Shown: positions 9,902 to 18,593 of the stretch, one piece after another | Layout of the letters: every line of letters begins with the position of its first letter | Position numbering within the stretch: position 1 is the stretch's first letter | From: an uncultured Clostridia bacterium | GTDB lineage: Bacteria > Bacillota > Clostridia > TANB77 > CAG-508 | DNA: 32,912 bases | Direction of reading: 5' to 3' | NCBI GenBank assembly: GCA_947589015.1 | Contig: CANPZF010000021.1 | Coordinates: forward strand, 1 to 32,912 | Made by a program: the position numbers and the translations under genes | Notes under the pieces: model-generated | Databases searched by the model: none | What the model saw: only the letters and a program-made list of their open reading frames with translations | What the model was told of the DNA's origin: nothing

Positions 9902-10192
9902 GGAGGTGTGGCAGCACCAGTTGGAGGGCAAATATTTAGTGAAATTTTGCCATATTTAGAAGTTAATCAAGGAAATGAAGATGAAATAGAACAATTAGAA
10001 GAAGTAAAAACACCAGATGTAGTAGGAAAAACTTTGAAAGAAGCAAATAAAATTTTAAAAGAAAACGGATTAGAAATGGTTGTAGAAAATGAAAGTGAAG
10101 AATTAAATAAGGATGAAACTATAGTTTCAGAGCAGATTCCTAAAGCTGGAATCATGATAAATAAAACTAATAAAGTATATGTACAATATTAG
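9902..10192 (+). CDS. C-terminal part of interrupted PBP (end of transpeptidase domain and PASTA domain)
   Basis: VAAPVGGQIFSEILPYLEVNQGNEDE...TPDVVGKTLKEANKILKENGLEMVVENESEELNKDETIVSEQIPKAGIMINKTNKVYVQY; continues the 2464 frame once the element is removed. Confidence 0.93.
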   Translation, partial: GGVAAPVGGQIFSEILPYLEVNQGNEDEIEQLEEVKTPDVVGKTLKEANKILKENGLEMVVENESEELNKDETIVSEQIPKAGIMINKTNKVYVQY

Positions 10193-10215
10193 AAATGAGA
10201 TAATATTAAACAAAA

Positions 10216-10246
10216 GTCTACACATTTAATAGTGTAGTTTTTTGTT
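10216..10246 (+). terminator. Rho-independent terminator after PBP gene
   Basis: ctacacatttaatagtgtagttttttgttttt. Confidence 0.7.
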
Positions 10247-10247
10247 T

Positions 10248-10979
10248 TTAATTGTCAAAAAATAAATAATCATAATTTGAATTTTGCAAAATCCAAGCAT
10301 TTTCTTCTTGAATTGAAGTTATATCATCTTTAGTTAATTTTAATAAATTTTTATAAGAAGATATATTTTCTATTGGGAATGTTGATAAAATTCCCTTTTT
10401 TATAATAGGAAGTGAATTAGGAGTTAATCCTAAAATGAAAAAATTAGTAATTTTAAAGTTATTACTCCAAGGAATATTAAAACAGATTTGAACTTTTTCT
10501 AATTGTATATCATTAGAATTAGGATTATATAAATTTATATAACCAATTGATTTATTACATTCTAAAATACCTTCATAATAATAAGAAGCTTTATTAGCAT
10601 AATTAGAAGTATTTTTTATACCATTATATAATTTAACAAATATTTTATTTGTTTCTTCATGTATTTCTAATATAGAAGTTACAAGAAAACTTTTGGTGTA
10701 ATAATATAAGAATAGTTTATTTGTAGTAAAAGGATTTTTTAAAAGATGAAGTCTATTATTAGTGAATTTTATAGGAAATAGTTGTGATACATTTATATCT
10801 AACACATTGCAGATTTCTAACATAGTTATAATATCAGGAGTAATTTCTCCTGTTTCATATTTTGATACAGTTGCTTTAGATTTACCAATTTTATTACCTA
10901 AACTTTCTAATGTAAATCCTCTTGATTTTCTGTATTCTTTTAGTAATTGCTTGAATTCTAAATTTTGTAAATCATACAT
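10248..10979 (-). CDS. XRE-family helix-turn-helix regulator
   Basis: FKQLLKEYRKSRGFTLESLGNKIGKSKATVSKYETGEITPDIITMLEICNVL. Confidence 0.88.
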   Translation of the reverse strand: MYDLQNLEFKQLLKEYRKSRGFTLESLGNKIGKSKATVSKYETGEITPDIITMLEICNVLDINVSQLFPIKFTNNRLHLLKNPFTTNKLFLYYYTKSFLVTSILEIHEETNKIFVKLYNGIKNTSNYANKASYYYEGILECNKSIGYINLYNPNSNDIQLEKVQICFNIPWSNNFKITNFFILGLTPNSLPIIKKGILSTFPIENISSYKNLLKLTKDDITSIQEENAWILQNSNYDYLFFDN

Positions 10980-11198
10980 TTTTAAACCTCCAAAAGTTTC
11001 ATAAAAATATAAAAAAAGGAAAAAAATGGAATTTCGATAATTATTATAACAGATATATATATAAAAATCAATTTATAATAAAATAATTGGAAAAATTTTC
11101 TAGAAAAAGGAAACCTGCCAAAATTTGAAAAGAATAAAAAAAATAGTAGAATAAACACAAAGAGGCTCATATATAATTTATATAGAGGAAATAAGTGT

Positions 11199-11639
11199 AT
11201 GAAAATTGTTACAATATTTATTCAAAATAGTGAGAATAAATTGCTTATACAAAAAAGAAGCAAAGAAAAAAATGGTAAATATGGTATTACAAGTGGGCAT
11301 GTAGAACAAAAGGAAAAAATGAAAGTAGGAGCACTAAGAGAATTAAAAGAAGAACTAGGTATAGATATAAAAAAGGAAGAACTTAAATTATTTTATAACA
11401 CTAAAATAGGTAAAAATATTTATAACTTATACCATTTAAAAAAAGATTTTAATATGAATAATTTAGTTCTATCTGAGCAAGAAGTCGAAAGAGTAGAATG
11501 GTGTACTAAAGAAGAAATCGATGATTTGATAAGAAAAAAAGAATTTTATGATATTCAAGTAGAATCATTGGAAATATTCAAAAAATATATTAAAGGAGAG
11601 GAACGATATGCCAACTATAGCCCAATGGGACGTGAATAA
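11199..11639 (+). CDS. NUDIX hydrolase
   Basis: Nudix box GHVEQKEKMKVGALRELKEELGI. Confidence 0.92.
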   Translation: MKIVTIFIQNSENKLLIQKRSKEKNGKYGITSGHVEQKEKMKVGALRELKEELGIDIKKEELKLFYNTKIGKNIYNLYHLKKDFNMNNLVLSEQEVERVEWCTKEEIDDLIRKKEFYDIQVESLEIFKKYIKGEERYANYSPMGRE

Positions 11640-12597
11640 TGAATGTAATTTAAATTGCAAACATTGTAGAGTATCAGAAAAAAATGATCATAAAAAATTG
11701 TCATTAAATGAAGCAAAGAAATTGATTTCTGAACTTTGGTACAATGGAGTCACAATGCTTAATTTATCAGGAGGAGAACCTTTTTTAAGGAAAGATATTT
11801 TTGAAATTTTAGACTATACAGAAAAATTTGAAGATATAGTAATTACAACAAACGGCACTTTATTAGATGACGAGAAATGCAGAAAACTAGCTACATATAA
11901 AAATATAAAATTATCAATAAGTTTGGATGGCTTAGAAGAAACGCATGATAAATTTAGAGGAAAAAAAGGAGCTTTTAATAAAGTAATTGAATTATTACCA
12001 ATATTACAGAAATATAATATAAAATATGCAATAAAATATACATTATCTCAAGAAACTAAAAAAGATGTTATAGAAGTATTAAGATTAGTAGCCAAAAAAG
12101 GTGCAAAAGAATTTAATACAAGAAGAGTAATATTAGCCGGAAATGCTGAAAAAAATATGATTTTGAAAAATCAAGAATATCAAAATATAATAAAACACAT
12201 AATTGAAGAATGTAAAAAACTAAATGTAAATTTTAAAACAGGAGATCCATTATTAATTCCAGTATTTTCAGAAATATTCGGGATAGATATAAAAAAAGAT
12301 GATTTAACTAAAATTTATGCAGGTTGTCAAGCAGGAGATGAAATAATATATATAGATTATAAAGGAAATATTGGACCATGTTCATATATTCCAAAATTTG
12401 CAGAAAATATAAAAGATAAATCTTTAGATGATATTTTGGAAAATAATAAATTGTTTATTGATTTGAAAAATTATAAAAATAAACTAAAAGGCAAATGTGA
12501 AAAATGTACATATAAAACGATATGTGGAGGTTGCAGAGCATCTGCTATCGCATTTAAAAATTCAATATTAGAGGAAGATCCTCTATGCTTAGTGTGA
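11608..12597 (+). CDS. Radical SAM/SPASM domain protein
   Basis: CNLNCKHC (CX3CX2C), LNLSGGEPFLRKD, C-terminal SPASM cysteines CEKCTYKTICGGCRASAIAF...EDPLC; overlaps the NUDIX gene end. Confidence 0.93.
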   Translation: MPTIAQWDVNNECNLNCKHCRVSEKNDHKKLSLNEAKKLISELWYNGVTMLNLSGGEPFLRKDIFEILDYTEKFEDIVITTNGTLLDDEKCRKLATYKNIKLSISLDGLEETHDKFRGKKGAFNKVIELLPILQKYNIKYAIKYTLSQETKKDVIEVLRLVAKKGAKEFNTRRVILAGNAEKNMILKNQEYQNIIKHIIEECKKLNVNFKTGDPLLIPVFSEIFGIDIKKDDLTKIYAGCQAGDEIIYIDYKGNIGPCSYIPKFAENIKDKSLDDILENNKLFIDLKNYKNKLKGKCEKCTYKTICGGCRASAIAFKNSILEEDPLCLV

Positions 12598-12649
12598 TTT
12601 TAATTTTGCATTTTTTTGCAATACATATAAATTAAAGGAGGGAAATCTT

Positions 12650-12730
12650 ATGAAAAATAACGAACAAAAAAATCAAAATGTAGAAAAAAATGACGTAGAA
12701 AAAATTATTACTTGCAGAATGTGTGGTTAA
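12650..12730 (+). CDS. Small peptide (26 aa), candidate RiPP precursor
   Basis: Strong RBS (aaaggaggg) then MKNNEQKNQNVEKNDVEKIITCRMCG*, directly downstream of the radical SAM/SPASM gene. Confidence 0.55.
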   Translation: MKNNEQKNQNVEKNDVEKIITCRMCG

Positions 12731-12754
12731 TAAAAGAGGCAAAAGCCTCTTTTA
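12731..12754 (+). terminator. Perfect hairpin directly after the small peptide stop codon
   Basis: taaaagaggc-aaaa-gcctctttta, 10-bp perfect stem with AAAA loop. Confidence 0.75.
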
Positions 12755-12771
12755 ATATGGAGGGACAAGCT

Positions 12772-13506
12772 ATGAAAAAATTAGAAGGACTAAAATTTTT
12801 ACAACAAAAATTTCCTAAATTAACAGTAGACTGTTTATTTGTGGATAAAGTAGAAAATTTAAATGAGGAAGCTTTATACTCAAAAGATAAAATAGAACAA
12901 TTATGGAGAGTTAGATGTGGTAAAAGTATCGGTTCAGAACTTAATTTACCTCAAGGTACGTTTACTAAAGCAAAAGAATTAAAAAAATTTATGAAGGAAC
13001 AGAAAAAAAAGGATTCGAATATGGAATTTGTAATCCACAGTGTATCTCCAGAATATTTTACTGCACCATTTGTTGGAACTTTAGCAGTTTACAATAATAA
13101 AGCAAATCCAGTGATAAGGATAGAATTGCAGAAAGTAACTAAAGAACTAGTCGATGCAATAGATACAGGGAAAAGGCCAAGAGATTGGGAGGTATGTTTA
13201 ATTCTTGATTATGATTTATTATATAAATTTCCTAAAATAAGAAAAAAAGATGAAGATATAAATTTAGAAGATTTGGAACATGCAATAGCAGTTATACATG
13301 AAGTTGGAGAACAAATTTTTGAATTTTATGATGAAAAAGGAGAAGAAATAGATACATATACAAGATTTAACATTTATAGCTTAGGCAGAGTGTTGTTTGA
13401 TGATCATAGAAGTGCAAGTTCTTTTATACCAAAATGTGAATGTCCGGTAATTTCAAAAGATTTTCAACAACAGCAATATGTAAAAGCAAATGAAATAGAA
13501 AGATAA
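12772..13506 (+). CDS. Conserved hypothetical protein (start likely ATG 12772)
   Basis: RBS ggagggacaagct before atgaaaaaattagaagg; long intact ORF. Confidence 0.75.
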   Translation: MKKLEGLKFLQQKFPKLTVDCLFVDKVENLNEEALYSKDKIEQLWRVRCGKSIGSELNLPQGTFTKAKELKKFMKEQKKKDSNMEFVIHSVSPEYFTAPFVGTLAVYNNKANPVIRIELQKVTKELVDAIDTGKRPRDWEVCLILDYDLLYKFPKIRKKDEDINLEDLEHAIAVIHEVGEQIFEFYDEKGEEIDTYTRFNIYSLGRVLFDDHRSASSFIPKCECPVISKDFQQQQYVKANEIER

Positions 13507-13550
13507 TATAAAAATAGTTTTAAAATTGAAAAGTAAAAATATATAAAAAA

Positions 13551-13582
13551 AGGCTACTGATTTTGTCAGTAGTCTATTTTTC
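13551..13582 (+). terminator. Rho-independent terminator
   Basis: ggctactgattttgtcagtagtctattttt. Confidence 0.75.
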
Positions 13583-13684
13583 ATTCCAATCAAGCGTTGT
13601 TTTATCAACTAATATATTTACTACAAAGTGCCCTATTGTAGAATAAAAAGTGAGATTTGCTAAAGTTATAAAAATACCGAAACT
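13573..13684. repeat. Degenerate copy of one arm of the long palindromic element at 24986-25467
   Basis: tctatttttcattccaatcaagcgttgttttatcaactaa...gtagaataaaaagtgagat...ataaaaataccgaaact aligns with 25357-25468. Confidence 0.75.
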
Positions 13685-13784
13685 TAAAAGAATGAATTAT
13701 TGAAAATGGAATAATCATATGATATAATACAAAAAAACTAAAAGTATATAGTAGATTGAATATAAAGAAAGGAATAGGTGAAAA

Positions 13785-14948
13785 ATGGAAAATAAAATAA
13801 CAGATTCAATTATATATGTAGGAGTAAATGATAAAACAATAGATTTATTTGAAAGTCAGTATGTAGTCCCAAATGGAATATCATATAACTCTTATCTAAT
13901 ACAAGATGAAAAAAATGTATTAATGGATACAGTAGATAGAAGAGCAACAAATGAATGGATAGAAAATTTAGAAAAAGCATTGCAAGGACAAAATATAGAT
14001 TATTTAGTAATATCACATTTAGAGCCAGACCATTCAGCAAATATAAAATTATTAACAGAGAAATACCCAAATATGAAATTAGTAGGTAATAAAAAAACAT
14101 TTGCAATGTTAACACAATTTTTTGATATAAATGCAGGAGAAAAACAAATAATAGTAGAAGAGGGAGAAATGCTAGAAATAGGAAAACATAAATTACAATT
14201 TTTTATGGCACCTATGGTACATTGGCCAGAGGTAATGGTAACATATGAAAGTACGGAGAAAATCTTATTTTCAGCAGATGGATTTGGAAAATTTGGAACA
14301 CTAGACACAGACGAAGATTGGACATGTGAAGCAAGAAGATATTATTTTAATATAGTAGGAAAATATGGAATGCAAGTGCAACAATTACTAAAAAAGGCAT
14401 CAAATTTAGATATAAAAATGATTTGCCCACTACATGGTCCTATGTTAAAGGAAAATTTAGAATTTTATATAAATAAATATAATACATGGAGTAGTTATAA
14501 ACCAGAAGATGATGGAGTATTAGTAGCCTACAATTCTATACATGGAAATACAGCTAAAGCAATAGAGAAACTAGAAAAAATATTAGAAGAAGAAGGGGCA
14601 AAAAAAGTAGTAGTTAGTGATTTGGCAAGAAGTGATATGGCAGAAGTTGTAGAAGATGCATTTAGATATGACAAAATGATATTAGCTTGTCCAACATATG
14701 ATGCAGGCTTATTCCCATATATGGATGAATTTTTAGCACACTTAAAAAGCAAAAATTATCAAAATAGAACAGTAGGAATTATAGAAAATGGTTCATGGGC
14801 GCCAATGGCAGGAAAACTTATAAAAGAAAATCTACAAAAAATGAAAGATGTATCAATATGTGACACAACTGTTACAATAAAGACAACAGTTAATAATGAG
14901 AACATAGAACAAATGAAAACATTAGCAAATGAAATTTTAACAAAATAA
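13785..14948 (+). CDS. A-type flavodiiron protein (FprA family)
   Basis: Metallo-beta-lactamase motif [10 protein letters not shown]-terminal flavodoxin ([19 protein letters not shown]). Confidence 0.93.
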   Translation: MENKITDSIIYVGVNDKTIDLFESQYVVPNGISYNSYLIQDEKNVLMDTVDRRATNEWIENLEKALQGQNIDYLVISHLEPDHSANIKLLTEKYPNMKLVGNKKTFAMLTQFFDINAGEKQIIVEEGEMLEIGKHKLQFFMAPMVHWPEVMVTYESTEKILFSADGFGKFGTLDTDEDWTCEARRYYFNIVGKYGMQVQQLLKKASNLDIKMICPLHGPMLKENLEFYINKYNTWSSYKPEDDGVLVAYNSIHGNTAKAIEKLEKILEEEGAKKVVVSDLARSDMAEVVEDAFRYDKMILACPTYDAGLFPYMDEFLAHLKSKNYQNRTVGIIENGSWAPMAGKLIKENLQKMKDVSICDTTVTIKTTVNNENIEQMKTLANEILTK

Positions 14949-14964
14949 AAGAGAGGGAGAAAAC

Positions 14965-15882
14965 ATGAAAAATCTAATTGATATTAAAGAATTATCAGTT
15001 GAAGAAATCGACCAACTAATAGAAAAAGCAAGGGACATTATGCAAAACAAAGAAAAATATGCAGAAAAATGCAAAGGAAAGAAATTAGCAACATTATTTT
15101 TTGAAGCAAGTACAAGGACAAGACTTAGTTTTGAAGCAGCTATGATGGAACTAGGAGGAAATGTATTAGGATTTTCTTCAGCAGATTCAAGTTCTGTTTC
15201 AAAAGGAGAAAGTGTATCTGACACAATAAAAGTAGTAGGAGGGTATGCAGATATTATAGCAATGAGACACCCAAAAGAAGGAGCACCATTAGTTGCATCT
15301 TTAAAATCAGATGTACCAATAATTAATGCTGGAGATGGAGGACACAATCATCCAACTCAAACATTAACAGATTTACTAACAATTCAATGTGAAAAAAATA
15401 GATTAGATAATTTATGTATAGGACTTTGTGGAGATTTAAAGTTTGGAAGAACAGTACATTCATTAATAACTGCAATGTCTAGATATAAGAATATAAAATT
15501 TATTTTAATATCTCCAAAAGAACTAAAGATTCCAGAATATCTAAAAAGAGAAACTCTAGAAAAAAATAATATAGAATATGTAGAAACATCTGATATTGAA
15601 GAATATATGGATAAATTGGATATTCTATATATGACAAGAGTTCAGAAAGAAAGATTTTTCAATGAGGATGATTATGTAAGATTAAAAGATTATTATATTT
15701 TAAATAAAGAAAAATTAGAAAAAGCAAAACCAGACTTATGCATTATGCATCCATTACCAAGAGTCAATGAAATTTCAACAGATGTAGATGATGATGAAAG
15801 GGCATGCTATTTTAAACAGGCTAAATATGGAAAATATATAAGAATGGCATTAATCTTAAAACTATTAGAAATAGAAGACTAA
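14965..15882 (+). CDS. pyrB: Aspartate carbamoyltransferase catalytic subunit
   Basis: [44 protein letters not shown]. Confidence 0.97.
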   Translation: MKNLIDIKELSVEEIDQLIEKARDIMQNKEKYAEKCKGKKLATLFFEASTRTRLSFEAAMMELGGNVLGFSSADSSSVSKGESVSDTIKVVGGYADIIAMRHPKEGAPLVASLKSDVPIINAGDGGHNHPTQTLTDLLTIQCEKNRLDNLCIGLCGDLKFGRTVHSLITAMSRYKNIKFILISPKELKIPEYLKRETLEKNNIEYVETSDIEEYMDKLDILYMTRVQKERFFNEDDYVRLKDYYILNKEKLEKAKPDLCIMHPLPRVNEISTDVDDDERACYFKQAKYGKYIRMALILKLLEIED

Positions 15883-15903
15883 AAAGAAAGGAAAGTTAGT
15901 AAT

Positions 15904-16320
15904 ATGAATATAGATAGTATAAAAGATGGAATTGTAATAGATCATATACAAGCTGGAAAAGGAATGGAAATTTATGATGCTTTAAAACTAAAAGAGTTAG
16001 ATTGCCAAGTAGCAATTATAACTAATGCTAAGAGTCAAAAAATGGAAAGAAAAGATATTATAAAAATAGATAGAGCAATAAATATAGATTTAGATATCTT
16101 AGGATTTATAGATCCAGAAAGTACAGTAAATATTGTAAAAGAAAACGAAATAAATCAAAAATTTCATGTTGGATTACCTAAAAAAATAGTAAATATAGTA
16201 GAATGTCAAAATCCAAGATGCATAACTTCTATAGAAAAGGACTTAGACCAAGTATTTTGTCTTACAGATGAAGAAAATAAAATTTATAGATGTAAATATT
16301 GTGAGATGAGTATGAAATAA
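15904..16320 (+). CDS. pyrI: Aspartate carbamoyltransferase regulatory subunit
   Basis: GIVIDHIQAGKGMEIY, C-terminal Zn-binding CQNPRCIT...CKYCE. Confidence 0.95.
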   Translation: MNIDSIKDGIVIDHIQAGKGMEIYDALKLKELDCQVAIITNAKSQKMERKDIIKIDRAINIDLDILGFIDPESTVNIVKENEINQKFHVGLPKKIVNIVECQNPRCITSIEKDLDQVFCLTDEENKIYRCKYCEMSMK

Positions 16321-16351
16321 AAAAGTGAAGAGTTAATCTTCACTTTTTTTA
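16319..16351. terminator. Bidirectional terminator
   Basis: aaaaaagtgaagagttaatcttcactttttttag between convergent genes. Confidence 0.8.
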
Positions 16352-16626
16352 GAAAATTTTAATTTTAATTCTTGTTCTAATGTTAAAAGTATATCATCTA
16401 TTAATGCTATTTCATCTTTAGTTTCTACTGGTTCTAATTTTACATTGTTGCCAGGAGTATAAGAAGAATAAAAAACATTTATATTTGCGTTATCATCACG
16501 TGAAAAATCTGTGTAAATTATATAACTTTTTTCAGTTATTTTTGAATCAAAAGTAAATAGCACAGTATAATTTGTTTTTTCACCTTCACTATTAGTTAAG
16601 ACTATATTATTATGTTGTAAGTTCAT
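16333..16626 (-). CDS. DUF1292-like protein
   Basis: NNIVLTNSEGEKTNYTVLFTFDS...KSYIIYTD pattern. Confidence 0.7.
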   Translation of the reverse strand: MNLQHNNIVLTNSEGEKTNYTVLFTFDSKITEKSYIIYTDFSRDDNANINVFYSSYTPGNNVKLEPVETKDEIALIDDILLTLEQELKLKFSKKSED

Positions 16627-16652
16627 AAAACATCTTCCTTTCTACAATAAAA

Positions 16653-18203
16653 TTATCTAGAATCGTCATCTGTTCTTTTTCCAAAAATTGATTTCTTTAA
16701 TTGTTTAATTGGATTTTTTAAGTCCTTTCTTAAAGAACTATTATCATAAACAGCTGCAGTAGCGTTGTCCTTTCCAGGTTTTATATGACTATAAAAGTCT
16801 TTTGGATCTAAACCAGGTCTTGCCACACTAAGAGTTTCTTTAGCAGCTTGAACTAAAGATTTAGCTAAATCAGCAGGAGAAGTATATCTAGTTATTGCTT
16901 TTATTTGATCATCTGAAAGACAATCTGTAACACCATCACTAAATAACAAAAGTGTATCATAATCCTTATTAGAAATAGTCTGTGAACTAATTGTAACATC
17001 TGGTTTGAATCCCATAGCTCGAAAAATAGCAGAAGAATATTTATGGAATCTTATATCATCTTTGCGCTCTATTTCACCGGATTTAAATAAAGTATAAGAA
17101 CCACTATCATCTTCAGTCAATTGTTGCAATTCACCATTTACATATTTATAAGCTCTTGAATCACCAACATTAGAAATAATTGTATTTTTTTCACCAACAA
17201 TGGCGCCAATGAATGTAGAGTATGAGTTGCCATGATATTTATTGAATAAAGAATGATTAATATTTTTTATAGCTTGATTAAACTGATATTGAAAATCTTC
17301 TAAATTCTGATTATAGAAATATTTAGAGTCTAATTGTTCAAACCAATGCATTATATTAGAAACAATTAGATGACTTGCTTCTTCGCCATGCTCTGAGCCA
17401 CCTGCACCATCAGCTACTACTAACATTTTGAAATCTTTATTTTGAGGATGTGTTAAAATAATAACTGAATCTTCTTGATTTTTTCTATGATTGCCTAAGT
17501 CCATAGAAGCATATAAATTTCCTTCGTTATAATCAATGTGCGTAAAAGATTGTTGAATACCTTCCTCAATATCGTGTTTACACATATTTAAAGCAACTGG
17601 ATTGACTTGAAAATTTTTGATTTTATCAGAATACTTTTGAGATATAGAATTATTAATATTTTGGCAAGTTTTTTCTATTTCAGACTCTTTTTCCATAACT
17701 ATTGATTTTGCTATAGTATCTGCTATGATATCAGATATGGCTTCAGGAGAAAGAGATTTCATCAATTCATATCTATAATTAATAGAAGTATTCCCTCTAT
17801 AATATCTTGAAAACCATGTATAATCTTTAGAACTTCCAATGACATTTTTTAAAGCAGATTTTACGTAATCTTCACCATATTTATCGGAAGTAGCAATCAT
17901 GGCATTGTATAAAGGCATTTGTTTATTTGATACAAGTTGATCAGAGTTAATAAATTTTTTTATAAAATCAGACAATATTATATCGATATATTCATCAGAA
18001 TTTTTAAAAGCTTCAATTAAAGGAGTCCTCGTTCGGTCACCTCTTGAAAAGCCATCAAATTCATGAGTAAATAATAATCTACTTAAAGCAAAGGCAGTTT
18101 GATTTATTGCATCTTTTTTTGTTTTATTTGGATATTTTTGAGTAAATAATACATAATTATTATAAATACAATTTTTAAGAAGTTCTTCTTTATCTACTTT
18201 CAT
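16653..18203 (-). CDS. PP2C-family serine/threonine phosphatase with N-terminal extension
   Basis: MDLGNHRKNQEDSVI, VVADGAGGSEHGEEAS, NVGDSRAYKYVNGELQQLTEDDS, LLLFSDGVTDCLSDD. Confidence 0.9.
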   Translation of the reverse strand: MKVDKEELLKNCIYNNYVLFTQKYPNKTKKDAINQTAFALSRLLFTHEFDGFSRGDRTRTPLIEAFKNSDEYIDIILSDFIKKFINSDQLVSNKQMPLYNAMIATSDKYGEDYVKSALKNVIGSSKDYTWFSRYYRGNTSINYRYELMKSLSPEAISDIIADTIAKSIVMEKESEIEKTCQNINNSISQKYSDKIKNFQVNPVALNMCKHDIEEGIQQSFTHIDYNEGNLYASMDLGNHRKNQEDSVIILTHPQNKDFKMLVVADGAGGSEHGEEASHLIVSNIMHWFEQLDSKYFYNQNLEDFQYQFNQAIKNINHSLFNKYHGNSYSTFIGAIVGEKNTIISNVGDSRAYKYVNGELQQLTEDDSGSYTLFKSGEIERKDDIRFHKYSSAIFRAMGFKPDVTISSQTISNKDYDTLLLFSDGVTDCLSDDQIKAITRYTSPADLAKSLVQAAKETLSVARPGLDPKDFYSHIKPGKDNATAAVYDNSSLRKDLKNPIKQLKKSIFGKRTDDDSR

Positions 18204-18286
18204 AATAAATTCCTCCTTCTATAAGTCTATACATATTTATTATACTACAAATTTCAAAGAAATACAAATTTAGTCATATTTAAACC

Positions 18287-18509
18287 AGTTTTTAATATGA
18301 TTTAATATAGTTACTAAAATATTTAAATATATAAAAATGAAGTGATGCACAGTTTGACAAAATAGTTAATTACATAGATAACCTAATTAACTTTTTGGCA
18401 CTATGAATATTTTTATAACTTTCTTATATGATTAGTTTTGCCAGTAAAGAACGTAATTTTTATATATTTAAATATTTAAGTTTAATATATAGAAAAATCA
18501 TAAAAAACT
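18287..18509. repeat. Long-armed palindromic element, family A copy 1 (structured core)
   Basis: AT-rich arms pair (agtttttaatatgattt...aaatatttaaatatataaaaat / atttttatatatttaaatattt...aaatcataaaaaact); core tgaagtgatgc...atatgatta...gccagtaaagaacgtaat shared with 28215-28420. Confidence 0.75.
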
Positions 18510-18593
18510 CTATACAAATTGAATTTTTAGTTATATAATGTAAAAAATTAGTAACAAAATTTTGATACTAGTGGGTTATTAAAATCGGAAGGA

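Noticed and set aside
18328-18470. Hammerhead ribozyme in family A core (tgatgc resembles CUGAUGA)
   Set aside because: The full CUGANGA...GAAA hammerhead core and cleavage-site geometry are not present.
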